Shown: positions 9,098-19,700, counted from the first letter of the stretch. The stretch: 64,000 nt of DNA from Flavobacterium sp. LHD-80 (GCF_030929605.1 NZ_JAVFVS010000004.1:682001-746000), one strand, 5' to 3'. Numbers and translations are program-made. The notes: generated by a model from the sequence alone, not told the origin.

Positions 9098-9649
9098 TTA
9101 GTTGTGTAATTCTAAGTTAGAAACTGCTGGAAAGTCAATTTCTGTATTTGCTACGTTGTTAAAGTAGTTGGTTAGAACATTCAAAGCTACGTGACCAATA
9201 GTTTCTGCAATCTCAGCATCAGAAACTCCTGCATTTTTCGCTTTGTTTACATCTTCGTCGTTTACTAAACCACCTTTGCTGATTAATGTTTTAGCCAATT
9301 GTAAAATCGCTTCAGTTTTAGCATCTGTAGAGTTTCCTGTTCTTGCGGCGTGTAAAACAGCTGGATCTGCTTTTACCAATTTTTCTCCAATAAAAGTATG
9401 CGCTGCTAAACAGTAATCACAAGAATTACTTTCTGAAACTGCTAATGCAATTAATTCACCTGTTTTTGCACTTAATTTTCCGTGGCTTAATGCGCCGCTT
9501 AAGTTTAGATATCCTTCAAGAACTGCTGGAGAATTTCCCATTGTTCTCATCATGTTTGGAACAACGCCTAATTTTGCCTGAACTGCGTTGAATAAATCTT
9601 TAGTTTTTCCTGTTACTTCTTCTGGGTTTAATGCTGTTAATCGTGCCAT
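9098..9649 (-). CDS. carboxymuconolactone decarboxylase / AhpD-like peroxidase family protein
   Basis: 183 residues of the all-helical AhpD-like fold. The redox motif SCDYCLAAH gives CxxC plus the downstream His of the family. Such proteins reduce peroxides or act as thiol oxidoreductases. It is followed on the same strand by an AraC regulator, a common pairing for oxidative or xenobiotic response. There is no signal peptide. The precise substrate is unknown. Confidence 0.85.
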   Translation of the reverse strand: MARLTALNPEEVTGKTKDLFNAVQAKLGVVPNMMRTMGNSPAVLEGYLNLSGALSHGKLSAKTGELIALAVSESNSCDYCLAAHTFIGEKLVKADPAVLHAARTGNSTDAKTEAILQLAKTLISKGGLVNDEDVNKAKNAGVSDAEIAETIGHVALNVLTNYFNNVANTEIDFPAVSNLELHN

Positions 9650-9769
9650 CTTATTTAATTTTTTAAGTTGTTATTTGTTGTTGTCTTTTGACATTACAAA
9701 GTTGCAACGATTACAGATTTTAGAACATGGAGGATTGACGCTATGTGATGGACAATTTTCCCTTGCTGT

Positions 9770-9925
9770 TTTTTCAGGAGCTAATCCAGCTTTCCGTTTC
9801 AAGTCCTCACCGCAAACCCTTATTTTTCTAAGCCATAAAACGAGCTTCCGTTGGTCGCTGTTTTCTGGCAAGAAAAATAAGGGTTTGCGGTTCCGGGCTT
9901 TCCACTGCAATCTGGGCTAGGGCAC
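9770..9925 (+). repeat. structured intergenic element of flavobacterial type
   Basis: A perfect 20-base inverted repeat (9810-9829 and 9871-9890, CCGCAAACCCTTATTTTTCT) is enclosed by conserved-looking flanks: GGAGCTAATCCAGCTTTCCG on the left and GGGCTTTCCACTGC plus ATCTGGGCTAGGGC on the right. CCAG and CTGG in the flanks can pair as an outer helix. I recall very similar flanks as abundant dispersed elements in Flavobacterium genomes, possibly including the Flavo-1 RNA family. Short reading frames inside it are not credible genes. Confidence 0.6.
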
Positions 9926-9998
9926 TCGGTTTTATAAGAATGTTTTCGTTTATTTTGCCGGAAATTATAAAGTTTTTCGCGAAGTTTTTTCGCAATCT

Positions 9999-10100
9999 TG
10001 TCATTCCGAGGAACGAGTAATCTCCGCAAGTGGCTCTGCAAAGATTGTCGATTCTGATTGAGGAGTTTCTTGCGGAGATTACTCGTTCCTCGGAATGACA
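9999..10100. repeat. 102-bp palindromic intergenic repeat, copy 2 (inverted orientation)
   Basis: Arms of 32 bases (9999-10030 and 10069-10100) are perfectly complementary, starting TGTCATTCCGAGGAACGAGT. The loop, read on the minus strand, has AAACTCCTCAATCAGAATCG and CAATCTTTGCAGAG, matching the loop of copies 1 and 3, so this copy is inverted relative to them. Confidence 0.88.
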
Positions 10101-10113
10101 AATAAGGCGTAAA

Positions 10114-10148
10114 AAAAATAGGCTGTTCCTAAGGAACAACCTATTTTT
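10114..10148 (-). terminator. terminator of the M1 aminopeptidase gene
   Basis: Arms AAAAATAGGCTGTTCC and GGAACAACCTATTTTT (one mismatch, 3-base loop) lie 21 bases past the stop of the minus-strand gene, with T tracts in both directions. Confidence 0.75.
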
Positions 10149-10169
10149 AAAATTATATTCTAGAAAAAC

Positions 10170-12023
10170 TTATTTCAAAACCCCTTCAACAGCCTGAATA
10201 GTTGTTGCATGATAACCCGATTTTGCTTTATCAAAAACCTGTTTTGCCCAAACTTTTCCTTCAGGAGTTTTAACCATTTCTTTGTAAAGCATCATTACAG
10301 AACCTGTTCTGCTGATTCCGATCAGGAATTGCTCAATTGCAGGATAAGCAGGTTTGTATTGATGACGTAATGCTTGAACAAACCATTGACGCTTGATAAT
10401 GAAATTACCGCCTTTTGTAAAGTTGAATTCCTTGTCAATCGCTCCCATTTCTTTTGCAGTAATATCAGCAGGAAGATGATCTATAAAATGCTGTTTTTCT
10501 GCTGTCGTTGTGATTTTTTTGCTTAAACCTGCAACGCCAGTTTCTCTCCAGCTTTTTTGAATTGCGTCAATAGCATCAAAATCAGCTGAACTTACTGGAA
10601 GAATATTTGATGGAATTCCTGGTTTGTAAATCCAGTCTTCTAATTTGATTTTATCAGCCAATGGTTTGTCATCTTTAATAAGATTTTCGTTTAAATACTT
10701 CACGAAATCTTCTGTCGTAATTGATTTAAAAGCATGCGAATCGAAATAATTTTTGATAAACGGATCGAATTTGTCACGTCCCACAGCATTTTCAATAACT
10801 CTTAAAAAAGCATATCCTTTGACGTACGGAATTTGACTGATTCCATCATCAGGATTTCTTCCTGTTAAACTAACTTTTAATCTTGTATCTGGATTTGTAT
10901 CTCCATATTCTGCAACATTATCAGTCAATTCTTTGTTGGTGATAACATTTTGCATTTCAAATTCTTTCTTTCCGAAGATTGCTTCGCCAATTCTGTGTTC
11001 TACATAAGTTGTAAAACCTTCATTTAACCAAATATCATCCCAAGTTGCGTTTGTAACTAGGTTTCCGCTCCAGCTGTGGCCTAATTCGTGTGCTAGCAAA
11101 CTTGTAAGTGAACGATCTCCTGCAATAACGCCTGGAGTTAAGAAAGTTAAGTTTGGATTTTCCATTCCGCCATAAGGGAAGCTTGGAGGTAAAACCAATA
11201 CATCGTAACGTCCCCAACGGTAAGGCCCATATAATTTTTCAGCAGCATTTACCATTTTGCCAAGTTCAGCAAATTCATAAGCTGCGCTTTTTAAAACAGA
11301 TGGCTCTGCGTAAACTCCAGTTCTTTTGTCAATGGCTTGAAATTCAATATCTCCAACTGCAATTGCCATTAAATAAGACGGAATTGCTTTGTCTTGTTTG
11401 AAAGTATAAACACCAGTATCATTTTTCTTCTGCGGATTTACAGCGCTCATCACAGCTAATAAATCTTTAGGAACCGTAACTTTTGCATTATAAGTAAAAC
11501 GAATTCCAGGTGAATCTTGGCACGGAATCCAAGTTCTAGACCAAACGCTTTCTCCCTGTGAGAATAAGAACGGTTTCTTTTTGTCTGCTGTTTGTTCTGG
11601 TTTTAGCCATTGAAGCGCAACAGCATCTTTTGTTGTATTGTAATAGATGTTTACTTTAGTTGTATTTGGTTCAATAGTAATATGAAGCGGTTTTCCGTGA
11701 AATTCAGTGTCTTTTCCAAGCTCGAATTTAGTTTCTTTTTCTTCCTCGCCTTGTCCCAGAGTAACTTTGGTAATATTTAAAGTGTTTTCATCGAAAATAA
11801 TTTCTGTTCCTTTGCTGATATTGTCAATCGTCCACGATGCTTTTCCTGAAATGGTTTGTGTGTCAAAATCAACTTTAATATCAAGATCAAGGTGTTTTGC
11901 TACGGCAAGTTCTGGTTTAGAATAACTGTGTTCATCTACAACAGTGGCCGGTTTTTCTGTTTGCTCTTTTTTCTGGCAGGCAATCGCTGTCAAGAATAAA
12001 GTTACAAGGATTAGTTTTTTCAT
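10170..12023 (-). CDS. M1 family aminopeptidase, lipoprotein (LTA4-hydrolase-like)
   Basis: 617 residues from the start chosen here. A 13-residue upstream extension is rejected because MKKLILVTLFLTAIACQ is a clean lipoprotein signal (Cys at residue 17). Gluzincin motifs are all present: GGMEN at about 285-289, HELGH at 312-316 and the zinc Glu at about 335 (WLNEGF). The C-terminal helical region resembles the leukotriene A4 hydrolase C-terminal domain. It removes N-terminal amino acids from peptides, probably in the periplasm or at the outer membrane. It is the last gene before the repeat-rich region. Confidence 0.92.
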   Translation of the reverse strand: MKKLILVTLFLTAIACQKKEQTEKPATVVDEHSYSKPELAVAKHLDLDIKVDFDTQTISGKASWTIDNISKGTEIIFDENTLNITKVTLGQGEEEKETKFELGKDTEFHGKPLHITIEPNTTKVNIYYNTTKDAVALQWLKPEQTADKKKPFLFSQGESVWSRTWIPCQDSPGIRFTYNAKVTVPKDLLAVMSAVNPQKKNDTGVYTFKQDKAIPSYLMAIAVGDIEFQAIDKRTGVYAEPSVLKSAAYEFAELGKMVNAAEKLYGPYRWGRYDVLVLPPSFPYGGMENPNLTFLTPGVIAGDRSLTSLLAHELGHSWSGNLVTNATWDDIWLNEGFTTYVEHRIGEAIFGKKEFEMQNVITNKELTDNVAEYGDTNPDTRLKVSLTGRNPDDGISQIPYVKGYAFLRVIENAVGRDKFDPFIKNYFDSHAFKSITTEDFVKYLNENLIKDDKPLADKIKLEDWIYKPGIPSNILPVSSADFDAIDAIQKSWRETGVAGLSKKITTTAEKQHFIDHLPADITAKEMGAIDKEFNFTKGGNFIIKRQWFVQALRHQYKPAYPAIEQFLIGISRTGSVMMLYKEMVKTPEGKVWAKQVFDKAKSGYHATTIQAVEGVLK

Positions 12024-12061
12024 ATTATGAAGTATTGAATTTTGAGGATGAAAATTAAACA

Positions 12062-12099
12062 AAAAATCCCGTCCCGAAAAACTTCGGGACGGGATTTAA
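12062..12099 (-). terminator. terminator of the pdhA-pdhC transcript
   Basis: 15-base perfect arms (12064-12078, AAATCCCGTCCCGAA, and 12083-12097) with a 4-base loop are followed by T residues on the minus strand, 20 bases past the pdhC stop. Confidence 0.88.
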
Positions 12100-12117
12100 T
12101 TATAAAATTAACAAAGA

Positions 12118-13758
12118 TTACGCCAACATTGTAACTGGGCTTTCAATGTATTGTTTTAATGTTTGTAAGAACTGAGCGCCAGTTGCACCGTCGATTGTTC
12201 TGTGGTCGCAAGCTAATGATAACATCATTGTGTTTCCAACTACAATCTGACCGTTTTTAACTACTGGTTTCTCAACAATTGCACCTACAGAAAGGATAGC
12301 AGAGTTTGGTTGATTGATAATTGAATTGAATTCAGTAATACCAAACATACCAAGGTTAGATACTGTAAAAGTACTTCCCTCCATTTCTTGTGGTCCTAAT
12401 TTTTTGTTTTTAGCTCTTCCAGCAAGATCTCTTACTGAACCACCAATTTGAGATAAACTCATAGCGTCAGTAAATCTCAATACAGGAACTACTAATCCGT
12501 CTTCAACTGCTACAGCAACACCAATGTTTACGTGGTGGTTGATGATGATAGCATCTTCTTTCCAAGTAGAGTTGATTTTTGGATGTTTTTTCAATGCTAA
12601 AGCACAAGCTTTGATTACCATATCGTTGAAAGATACTTTTGTATCTGGAACGCTGTTGATAGCAGCTCTTGCTTGCATTGCTTCGTCCATGCTTACTTCA
12701 ATCACTAAGTTGTAGTGAGGAGCAGTGAATAATGATTCTGCAAGACGTTTTGCAATGATTTTACGCATTTGAGAGTTTTTGATCTCTTCTGTGAAAACTT
12801 CTCCAGCAGGAACAAAAACTTTTGGTGCAGCAGGAGCAGAAGCTTCTTGTTTTGCAGCAGGTGCAGAAGCAGCAGGTTGTGCTTGTGCAGATGGGGTAAA
12901 GTTCTCAATATCGCTTTTTACGATACGTCCATTTTCTCCAGAACCTTTAACTTGGTTCAATTGAATTCCTTTATCAGAAGCAATTTTCTTAGCTAAAGGT
13001 GAAGCTAGAATTCTTCCGTCAGAAGTATTGTTTGCAGCTTCTGGTGCTTTTTCAGCAGCAGGAGCAGCTTTTGTTTCTTCAGCAGTAGGAGCACTTGCAG
13101 GTGCAGCGCCTCCGGCAGTATAATTGTCAGCAATTCCAGAAATGTCAGTTCCAGCTGGCCCAATGATAGCTAATAAGCTGTCAACAGGAGCAGTGTTTCC
13201 TTCTTGAATTCCGATGTATAATAATGTTCCAGCATTGAAAGACTCAAACTCCATAGTAGCTTTGTCTGTTTCAATTTCTGCTAAAATATCACCTTCAGCT
13301 ACAGCATCACCCACTTTTTTCAACCAAGTAGCTACTGTCCCTTCAGTCATTGTATCACTCAAACGTGGCATAGTTACTACTACAACACCTTTTGGTAATT
13401 CAGTTGCTGCTTTTGCAGGAGCAGCAGTTTCAGTTTTTGCTTCAGCAGCAGGAGCGTCCGCTTTTGGAGCTTCAGCAGCAGGAGCATCACCACCAGCTAA
13501 AAGAGCAGAAATATCTTCTCCTTCGTTACCAATGATAGCTAATAATGAATCAACAGGAGCAGTTTCTCCAGCTTGAATTCCGATATGTAAAAGAGTTCCT
13601 TCGTTAAAAGATTCGAACTCCATTGTTGCTTTGTCTGTTTCAATTTCAGCTAAGATATCTCCTTCGCTAATTTTGTCGCCTACTTTTTTTAACCAAGTCG
13701 CTACCGTTCCTTCCGTCATAGTATCGCTCAAACGAGGCATTGTTACTTTAATCGCCAT
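12118..13758 (-). CDS. pdhC: pyruvate dehydrogenase complex E2, dihydrolipoamide acetyltransferase
   Basis: 546 residues. Two N-terminal lipoyl domains (about 1-78 and 127-204) each carry the ETDKATMEFES lipoylation site, with Lys43 and Lys165. They are linked by Ala/Pro/Lys-rich hinges. A peripheral subunit-binding domain (about 248-286, ILASPLAKKIASDKG) and the catalytic acyltransferase domain (about 325-546) follow, with the active site DHRTIDG near 518-524. It transfers acetyl from lipoamide to CoA. The two lipoyl segments are close paralogues in the DNA. It begins 4 bases after pdhA. The E1-beta and E3 genes are not in this window. Confidence 0.95.
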   Translation of the reverse strand: MAIKVTMPRLSDTMTEGTVATWLKKVGDKISEGDILAEIETDKATMEFESFNEGTLLHIGIQAGETAPVDSLLAIIGNEGEDISALLAGGDAPAAEAPKADAPAAEAKTETAAPAKAATELPKGVVVVTMPRLSDTMTEGTVATWLKKVGDAVAEGDILAEIETDKATMEFESFNAGTLLYIGIQEGNTAPVDSLLAIIGPAGTDISGIADNYTAGGAAPASAPTAEETKAAPAAEKAPEAANNTSDGRILASPLAKKIASDKGIQLNQVKGSGENGRIVKSDIENFTPSAQAQPAASAPAAKQEASAPAAPKVFVPAGEVFTEEIKNSQMRKIIAKRLAESLFTAPHYNLVIEVSMDEAMQARAAINSVPDTKVSFNDMVIKACALALKKHPKINSTWKEDAIIINHHVNIGVAVAVEDGLVVPVLRFTDAMSLSQIGGSVRDLAGRAKNKKLGPQEMEGSTFTVSNLGMFGITEFNSIINQPNSAILSVGAIVEKPVVKNGQIVVGNTMMLSLACDHRTIDGATGAQFLQTLKQYIESPVTMLA

Positions 13759-13762
13759 GATG

Positions 13763-14761
13763 TTATAGTTTATGAGGTGTAAATGGATAGTCTTCTTGTG
13801 CGTATACTACATCGTATAATTGCTGTAAGTCTGGGTATGGAGATTCTTCAGCGAATTTCTGACATTCTTCAACTAAGTCTTTAACTCTTTGGTCAATTAC
13901 TTCAATTTCTTCTTCTGTAGCATATTTTTGATCCAAGATTACATCAAGAACTTGTGTAATTGGGTCAATTTTTTTGTACTCTTCAACCTCTTCTTTAGAA
14001 CGGTATAATTGTGCATCAGACATAGAGTGTCCTCTGTAACGGTACGTTTTCATTTCAAGGAAAGTTGGTCCGTCTCCGCGACGCGCTCTTTCGATAGCTT
14101 CGTGCATAGCTTCAGCAACTTTTACTGGGTTCATTCCGTCAACAGGTCCGCAAGGCATTTCATAACCTAAACCTAATTTCCAGATGTCAGTGTGGTTTGC
14201 AGTTCTTTCTACAGAAGTTCCCATTGCATAACCGTTGTTTTCAACGATAAATACAACTGGAAGTTTCCATAACATTGCCATGTTGAAAGCTTCGTGAAGA
14301 GAACCTTGTCTAGCAGCACCATCACCAAAGTAAGTCATAGTAACACCGCCAGTGTTGAAATATTTATCAGCAAAAGCTAAACCAGCTCCTACTGGAATTT
14401 GACCTCCTACGATTCCGTGTCCTCCATAAAAACGGTGTTCTTTAGAGAAAATGTGCATAGAACCTCCCATACCTTTAGAGGTTCCTGTTGCTTTTCCTAA
14501 AAGCTCAGCCATTACATTTCTTGGATCAACGCCCATACCAATTGGCTGTACGTGGTTTCTGTAAGCAGTAATCATTTTGTCTTTAGTCAAGTCCATAGCG
14601 TGCAATGCACCTGCTAATACAGCTTCTTGACCATTATATAGGTGTAAAAAACCTCTAACTTTTTGTTGAATGTATAACGCTGCAAGTTTGTCTTCAAACT
14701 TTCTCCAAAGCAGCATGTCTTCGTACCACTTTAAATATACTTCTTTTGTAACTTCTTTCAT
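13763..14761 (-). CDS. pdhA: pyruvate dehydrogenase E1 component, alpha subunit
   Basis: 332 residues. The thiamine pyrophosphate motif is GDGAARQGSLHEAFN through FIVENN (about residues 160-190), and the phosphorylation-loop-like YRYRGHSMSD is present. It belongs to the alpha2beta2 type; the beta subunit must be encoded elsewhere. It forms a two-gene operon with pdhC. A possible -7 element (TATTTTTG) lies on the minus strand at 14862-14869, giving a leader of about 100 bases. Confidence 0.95.
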   Translation of the reverse strand: MKEVTKEVYLKWYEDMLLWRKFEDKLAALYIQQKVRGFLHLYNGQEAVLAGALHAMDLTKDKMITAYRNHVQPIGMGVDPRNVMAELLGKATGTSKGMGGSMHIFSKEHRFYGGHGIVGGQIPVGAGLAFADKYFNTGGVTMTYFGDGAARQGSLHEAFNMAMLWKLPVVFIVENNGYAMGTSVERTANHTDIWKLGLGYEMPCGPVDGMNPVKVAEAMHEAIERARRGDGPTFLEMKTYRYRGHSMSDAQLYRSKEEVEEYKKIDPITQVLDVILDQKYATEEEIEVIDQRVKDLVEECQKFAEESPYPDLQQLYDVVYAQEDYPFTPHKL

Positions 14762-14919
14762 CTGAATTCTTTCTTTTGCTAAAGTTTGTTTGTGTTATCA
14801 ATTGTTGCCTATAACGCAAAATAGTTTCCTCCCACAAATTTGCGCCCGAAAGGTCGGGATGCAAAAATAAGACATTACATTTAAGAACTAAAATTTAAAC
14901 GCTACTTTTTGGCTTTTTT

Positions 14920-15402
14920 TTACAAGAACTTTTTGTCAAACATAAAAGGGAGCAAATTTTTTAGGGATGCAGATTTATAAACTTCGCCTATTTCACCCAT
15001 AAAATAGATTTCTATAGGGGTATCTTGTTTGATTTCATATTCTGCTATTGATTGACGGCAAGAACCACAAGGCGGAATAGGAGCGGTGGTTTGATTGGTG
15101 TCTGAAGCAGCTGTAATAGCTATTTTTAAGATTTTAGCTTCTGGATAAATACTTCCAGCATGAAAAATCGCAACTCTCTCTGCGCATAATCCTGACGGAT
15201 ACGCCGCATTTTCTTGATTTGATCCTAAAACTATTTTTCCGTTATCTAGTAATAATGCGGCTCCAACTTTAAATTGAGAATATGGTGCATATGCTTTTTT
15301 TCTAATTTCAACGGCTTGATTCATTAAATCCTGAATTTCTTCTGAAAGTTCTGTGATGTCGTTGTAAACTAAAAATGATGATGTAATATTGATTTCTTTC
15401 AT
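14920..15402 (-). CDS. cdd: cytidine deaminase
   Basis: 160 residues, matching a homotetrameric-type deaminase. The zinc site is CAERVAI (Cys73, with Glu75 as proton shuttle) and PCGSCRQ (Cys112, Cys115). It deaminates cytidine and deoxycytidine to uridine and deoxyuridine in pyrimidine salvage. The N-terminus carries about 20 residues beyond the minimal enzyme. It stands downstream of porV behind a hairpin. Confidence 0.94.
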   Translation of the reverse strand: MKEINITSSFLVYNDITELSEEIQDLMNQAVEIRKKAYAPYSQFKVGAALLLDNGKIVLGSNQENAAYPSGLCAERVAIFHAGSIYPEAKILKIAITAASDTNQTTAPIPPCGSCRQSIAEYEIKQDTPIEIYFMGEIGEVYKSASLKNLLPFMFDKKFL

Positions 15403-15411
15403 TGTTTTTAT

Positions 15412-15452
15412 CGGAAAAAAAATCCAAATTCCTAAAAATAGAAATTTGGATT
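15412..15452 (-). terminator. terminator after porV
   Basis: AATCCAAATT and AATTTGGATT (10-base arms, 15421-15430 and 15443-15452) are followed on the minus strand by a run of T. The hairpin lies about 25 bases past the porV stop and just upstream of cdd. Confidence 0.7.
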
Positions 15453-15477
15453 GTTGTTATTTTTTATTTTAGATCGT

Positions 15478-16683
15478 TTAATATTCGTCATATTTGTCTC
15501 CAAAGTTAAACGTTAAAGAAAAACGAAGTGTGTTTTCTAACGGATTTTTAACTTTTGAAGTTGAGAATAAGTACGAAACGTCAACTTTTACGATGTTATA
15601 TTTGAAACCAGCTCCTAAAGAGAAAAACTGTCTGGCTCCTTTTTGAGGGCTTTCGTGAAAATATCCAGCGCGAAATGCAAAAGCATCTTGATACATATAT
15701 TCTCCTGCAAGACTATAAGTAACTTCTTTTAATTCTTCGCTAAAACCGCCAGGGGCATCTCCAAAAGATTTGAAAATCCCTTCAAACCAGCCTATGTCGT
15801 TATATTTGTTGTAAGCAATTGTGTTTGCTTGCTCTTGTGTGGTTTCTCCTGGATCAGTATAATCACCATCGCCATTTAAATCTACTGGTGTTCCAGGTCC
15901 TGGAGGAGTTGGTACAAGTAATTTTGTGAATTCGACACTTACTCCCACTTTATTATATTCATCAAGAATGAAGTCGAAACCACCTCCAAGACGCATATTA
16001 GCAGGCAAGAAATTAGCGCTTAAATCGTCATTGTCATAACTAATTTTTGGACCTATATTCTGAAAGTTAAATCCGGCTCTCCATCTTCCGTTGAAATCAC
16101 TATAAGCGATTTCTTCAGATTGATAAAATCCGGCAACATCAACAGCAAATGATTTTCCAGCAGTTGCATCGACATCTTCTGAAGCTACTTTTAAGTTTGA
16201 GCGAATGTATCTTGCGCCAACGGCCATCGAAAAGGTCTCACTTAATTTTTGTGAGTACGATCCGTCTAATGCAAATTCGTTTGGCGATACAATATTCGGG
16301 ATTTCATTTGGGTCACCGGTTCTTCTTAGTTCGATGTCTCCAAAACCGAAATAGCGAAAGCTTCCTGCAAAGGCACTTCGATCACTAATTTTGTTGTAGT
16401 AGGTTAATTGTCCAAGTGAAATATCATTTGCTAAATCAGTCAAATAAGGAGTGTAACTGATTGAAAGCCCTTGTGCATCAGTAGAAAATGCATATTTGGC
16501 GGGATTCCACTGCTGTGAGAAAACGTCTGCCGAAGTAGCTACTCCTTGATCAGCTAAACCTGCTGCTCTTGCATCGGCAGCAACTAATAAGAAAGGAACT
16601 CCGGTTGTAATAGGTCGAGTTTCTTGGGCTTTTGCGTATGAAATAATTAAAAAACAAATTAATAAATGTGATATTTTTTTCAT
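15478..16683 (-). CDS. porV: type IX secretion system outer-membrane protein PorV (LptO)
   Basis: 401 residues with a signal peptide (MKKISHLLICFLIISYAKAQ) followed by TRPITTGVPFLLVAADARAAGLADQG, a hallmark start of PorV. The rest is beta-barrel-like, ending in a Phe-rich strand (RFSLTFNFGDKYDEY). PorV is an outer-membrane shuttle protein that carries T9SS cargo to the PorU sortase. It lies directly downstream of porU, the known partner, but has its own promoter. Confidence 0.95.
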   Translation of the reverse strand: MKKISHLLICFLIISYAKAQETRPITTGVPFLLVAADARAAGLADQGVATSADVFSQQWNPAKYAFSTDAQGLSISYTPYLTDLANDISLGQLTYYNKISDRSAFAGSFRYFGFGDIELRRTGDPNEIPNIVSPNEFALDGSYSQKLSETFSMAVGARYIRSNLKVASEDVDATAGKSFAVDVAGFYQSEEIAYSDFNGRWRAGFNFQNIGPKISYDNDDLSANFLPANMRLGGGFDFILDEYNKVGVSVEFTKLLVPTPPGPGTPVDLNGDGDYTDPGETTQEQANTIAYNKYNDIGWFEGIFKSFGDAPGGFSEELKEVTYSLAGEYMYQDAFAFRAGYFHESPQKGARQFFSLGAGFKYNIVKVDVSYLFSTSKVKNPLENTLRFSLTFNFGDKYDEY

Positions 16684-16710
16684 TTAGGGGTTTAATGGTA
16701 TTTTGTGGTA

Positions 16711-16739
16711 CAAATATATATATTATTATAAAATGACAA
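16711..16739 (-). promoter_or_regulatory. promoter for porV inside the 3' end of porU
   Basis: On the minus strand TTG (16739-16737) and TATATTTG (16718-16711) are 18 bases apart, a full match to the Bacteroidetes promoter. It overlaps the last codons of porU, so porV can be made independently. Confidence 0.6.
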
Positions 16740-19700
16740 GCTTTTCGTATTTTTCTGCTTTTTTGTTTGTCAAATTTGATTTGACAGTCAGTTTGTAAAT
16801 ATAAACTCCTTTACCTATCCGATCACCATAATCGTCTTTTCCGTCCCAAGTTATTTCTCTTGACAGAAACCCTTCAGTTGTAATAATTTGGTTTTTCGTC
16901 CAGACTACTTTTCCTGTAATAGTCATAACTTGTACCTGAACTTCCAGTGGTTCATAAGGTCTGTTGTGCGAAAACCAAAATTGTGTGTAGGTTGAAAATG
17001 GATTCGGGTAATTAAGAACGTGGGTTAAAGATAATGATTCATCTCCAACAACAATAAATTGTATTTCACTTGTAACGGGATTGTTGTAAACATCCCATGC
17101 TGTAAAGCTTATCGTGTGCAATCCTGCTTTTAAATTTCGAAGCGGAAAGCGTAAATTGCCATTAGTATAATCGTCTAATTTTGTTTGATAATAATCATTC
17201 AAAATGTAGGGGTTACTAACATCTCCATCTAATATTGCCACTATATCATGCCCAATTCCACTCGCTGTGTTGATTCCGTTTTCGTCTTCAAGAAACGCTA
17301 AAAGAAAAGGAGAATCATTTGTAATACCACCCGAAACGAATGTTTCATCGTTCATATATAACTTCACTTTTGGACTAATATTGTCCTGAGGTGCATTTTC
17401 ATTTATTCCTCCTATTTTAATAGTGGTATTATAGCCAGATTGATTTTCTAAGGTTTGGTTTTTCTTTGAATAAAAACTAATTCGGCCATAATCGACATTG
17501 ATTCGAATGTCCCTAGGGACAACAAAGCTAAATTCAAATTGACCGTTTGTGACAGTAGCATTGCCTCTAAAAATTGTTTCTCCTAAAGTTTTAAATGACA
17601 TAGATGGGCTGAAGCCATCGTTGTTTAAAGTGGATGCTGTAATTAGTTTGTCGAAAATTGCGGTTGCGAGTTCGCCGTTGTAATTGCTTAAAAGTGTGTT
17701 GTTTTCATCGGTGATTTCGCCAGAAATCTTAATTTTTGAAAGTGACTTAAAATCAGGAATTGCCTGAGAAATCACAATATCGTTTATTTTTGTTAAATTA
17801 ATTCGTGGTTTTGGAATTGCAAGCATTATTGCTGGATCTCCAATATAAAAAATGACGTTGCTCGACGAGCTCGGGTTTTCGTTTTTTGAAATTCGAAGCG
17901 CTTCAGCGATAGTTGTGTATTGATTTGATCCGTAAGAAAATAAATTTTTGCTTAAGCTATCATTGAAATTTTCTGCATTAAACTGACCTATAGAACGAAT
18001 TGTCGTCAGCATTGAAATCGCGCCTCCTTTTGGGTTCCAATAGGTATATTCTCCAGCAGTTGGCCTAGTTGGATCGTCAAATCTTGAAAATTCGCAGGTA
18101 ATAGTTATGAATAAAGGATATTTGTATTGATTGTTAAGATTTTGTCCGTCTGATTTCTCCCAAATTCTTTCACTTGCCAATCCGTCTTCCCCGCCGTGCC
18201 CTAAATAATTGAAAACTAGAGCACCTTTTTCGAAAGCATTAAATAAATCAGTTCGGGCTTTTGGGTATCTCGATCCTCCTGCCGAAGCTTCTTGGGTATA
18301 AGAGTCTAAAATGATTTTGTCAATATTGAAAAAAGGTTTTTGAGTTGCGATAACATCTGCTAATGCATTTTGGCGCGATTGAAGCGTTGCATCAGAACTT
18401 TGATCAGAATCATCACTTACTAAAACAAAATTATTCCTCCAGTTTCCGTATGATTTTGTGTCGTGATATTCTAAAACTTTATTTACCATTTCGTTAGCCT
18501 GCGCATTGTCAGAAACAAGCATTCGGCCAGTTGCAATATCAATTCCACCAAAAAAATTAGTCACGTTTCCTTCTTCAGCATCCATTAATCCGTAAAAATC
18601 ATCAGATGCAAACGAAGCTTCGCCTGTCGTATTACTTATTAAGGAATGATATATAGGTACAATATTGGTATTGTTGGAAATTCTATCTTTATAATCGTAT
18701 GATGCGTCTCCAAATAAATTTACATATTTGATTCTTTTGTCAGGCGACGATGCGTTTTCATAAATATATCTGATGCAGTTTCTGATGGCAGAAATGTCTT
18801 GTTTTCCTGATGAAAATTCCTGATAGATATTTTCTAAAGAAATCACTTTTACATTTAAATTAGAATAACTTCGGTGAAAAGCTGCTAATTTTTCAGCTTG
18901 AGAAACTAAAGATTTCGGAGAAACAATTACGTAATCAATATCCTGAAAGCTGTTTTGAGCATTTTTGAAAAGCGTTCCTTTTAAATTTTGATTAGTAACT
19001 TTTGATTGGCTTTCTTTTAAAGGTGTAAAGTAATCAGAAGCATCAATGGCTATATATTTTCTAATTTCACCAAGCGATGCCTTGAGGCTAAAACTTGCCT
19101 GATTTGAATTTTCAACTTTAGATACATTATATATGTCGGTAATGTCCCAAATTTGAGATATTCCCGTAGCGTTTCCAATTGTGTAATTTACAATTCCTGG
19201 TGTAGATCCGGCTAAATCATATTGAAACTTAAATTGTTTTCCGTTTCCTAGCAGTTTTCTTTTTGCAATTATATTGATGTAATCGAGGTACCCTCTTGAT
19301 CCCGGTACACCGTTATTATTATAGGTAAGTTTTATTTTTACGCTTTCAGAACCTGTGAAAGTTGTGTTTGCGGCTAATTTACCGGTGTAGAATTTAATAT
19401 CTGAACTGGAAACGAGTGTGTTGAAATTGATGGTTCCAATACTTTGCCCGTTTGCGCTTACAGCAAATGAAGTAGGGGTAAAGGCTGCAGAAGCGGCAAC
19501 AACTTCTATTTTGGCTGGAACGGAGGTGTCTAGATTTGGGAATGCAAAAGTAAATTCCTGTTCTTGATTTATATCAAATGATTCTCCAAACCATTGGCGT
19601 CCTAAATGTGCAATATTGGTTTGGTCAATTTCGTGGTATTGATAGTCATCAAACGTGTTTAGTTCTAAAGTTGCATTGCCAGAAGGCTGGCCTAAGTTTG

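Noticed and set aside
9588..10139. Several overlapping reading frames on both strands between the AhpD-like and M1 genes
   Set aside because: They lie in the palindromic repeats, have no family resemblance, and mirror each other across the inverted repeats.
13130..13758. Apparent DNA tandem duplication in pdhC
   Set aside because: It is the normal doubling of lipoyl domains in E2 subunits, not a recent rearrangement.
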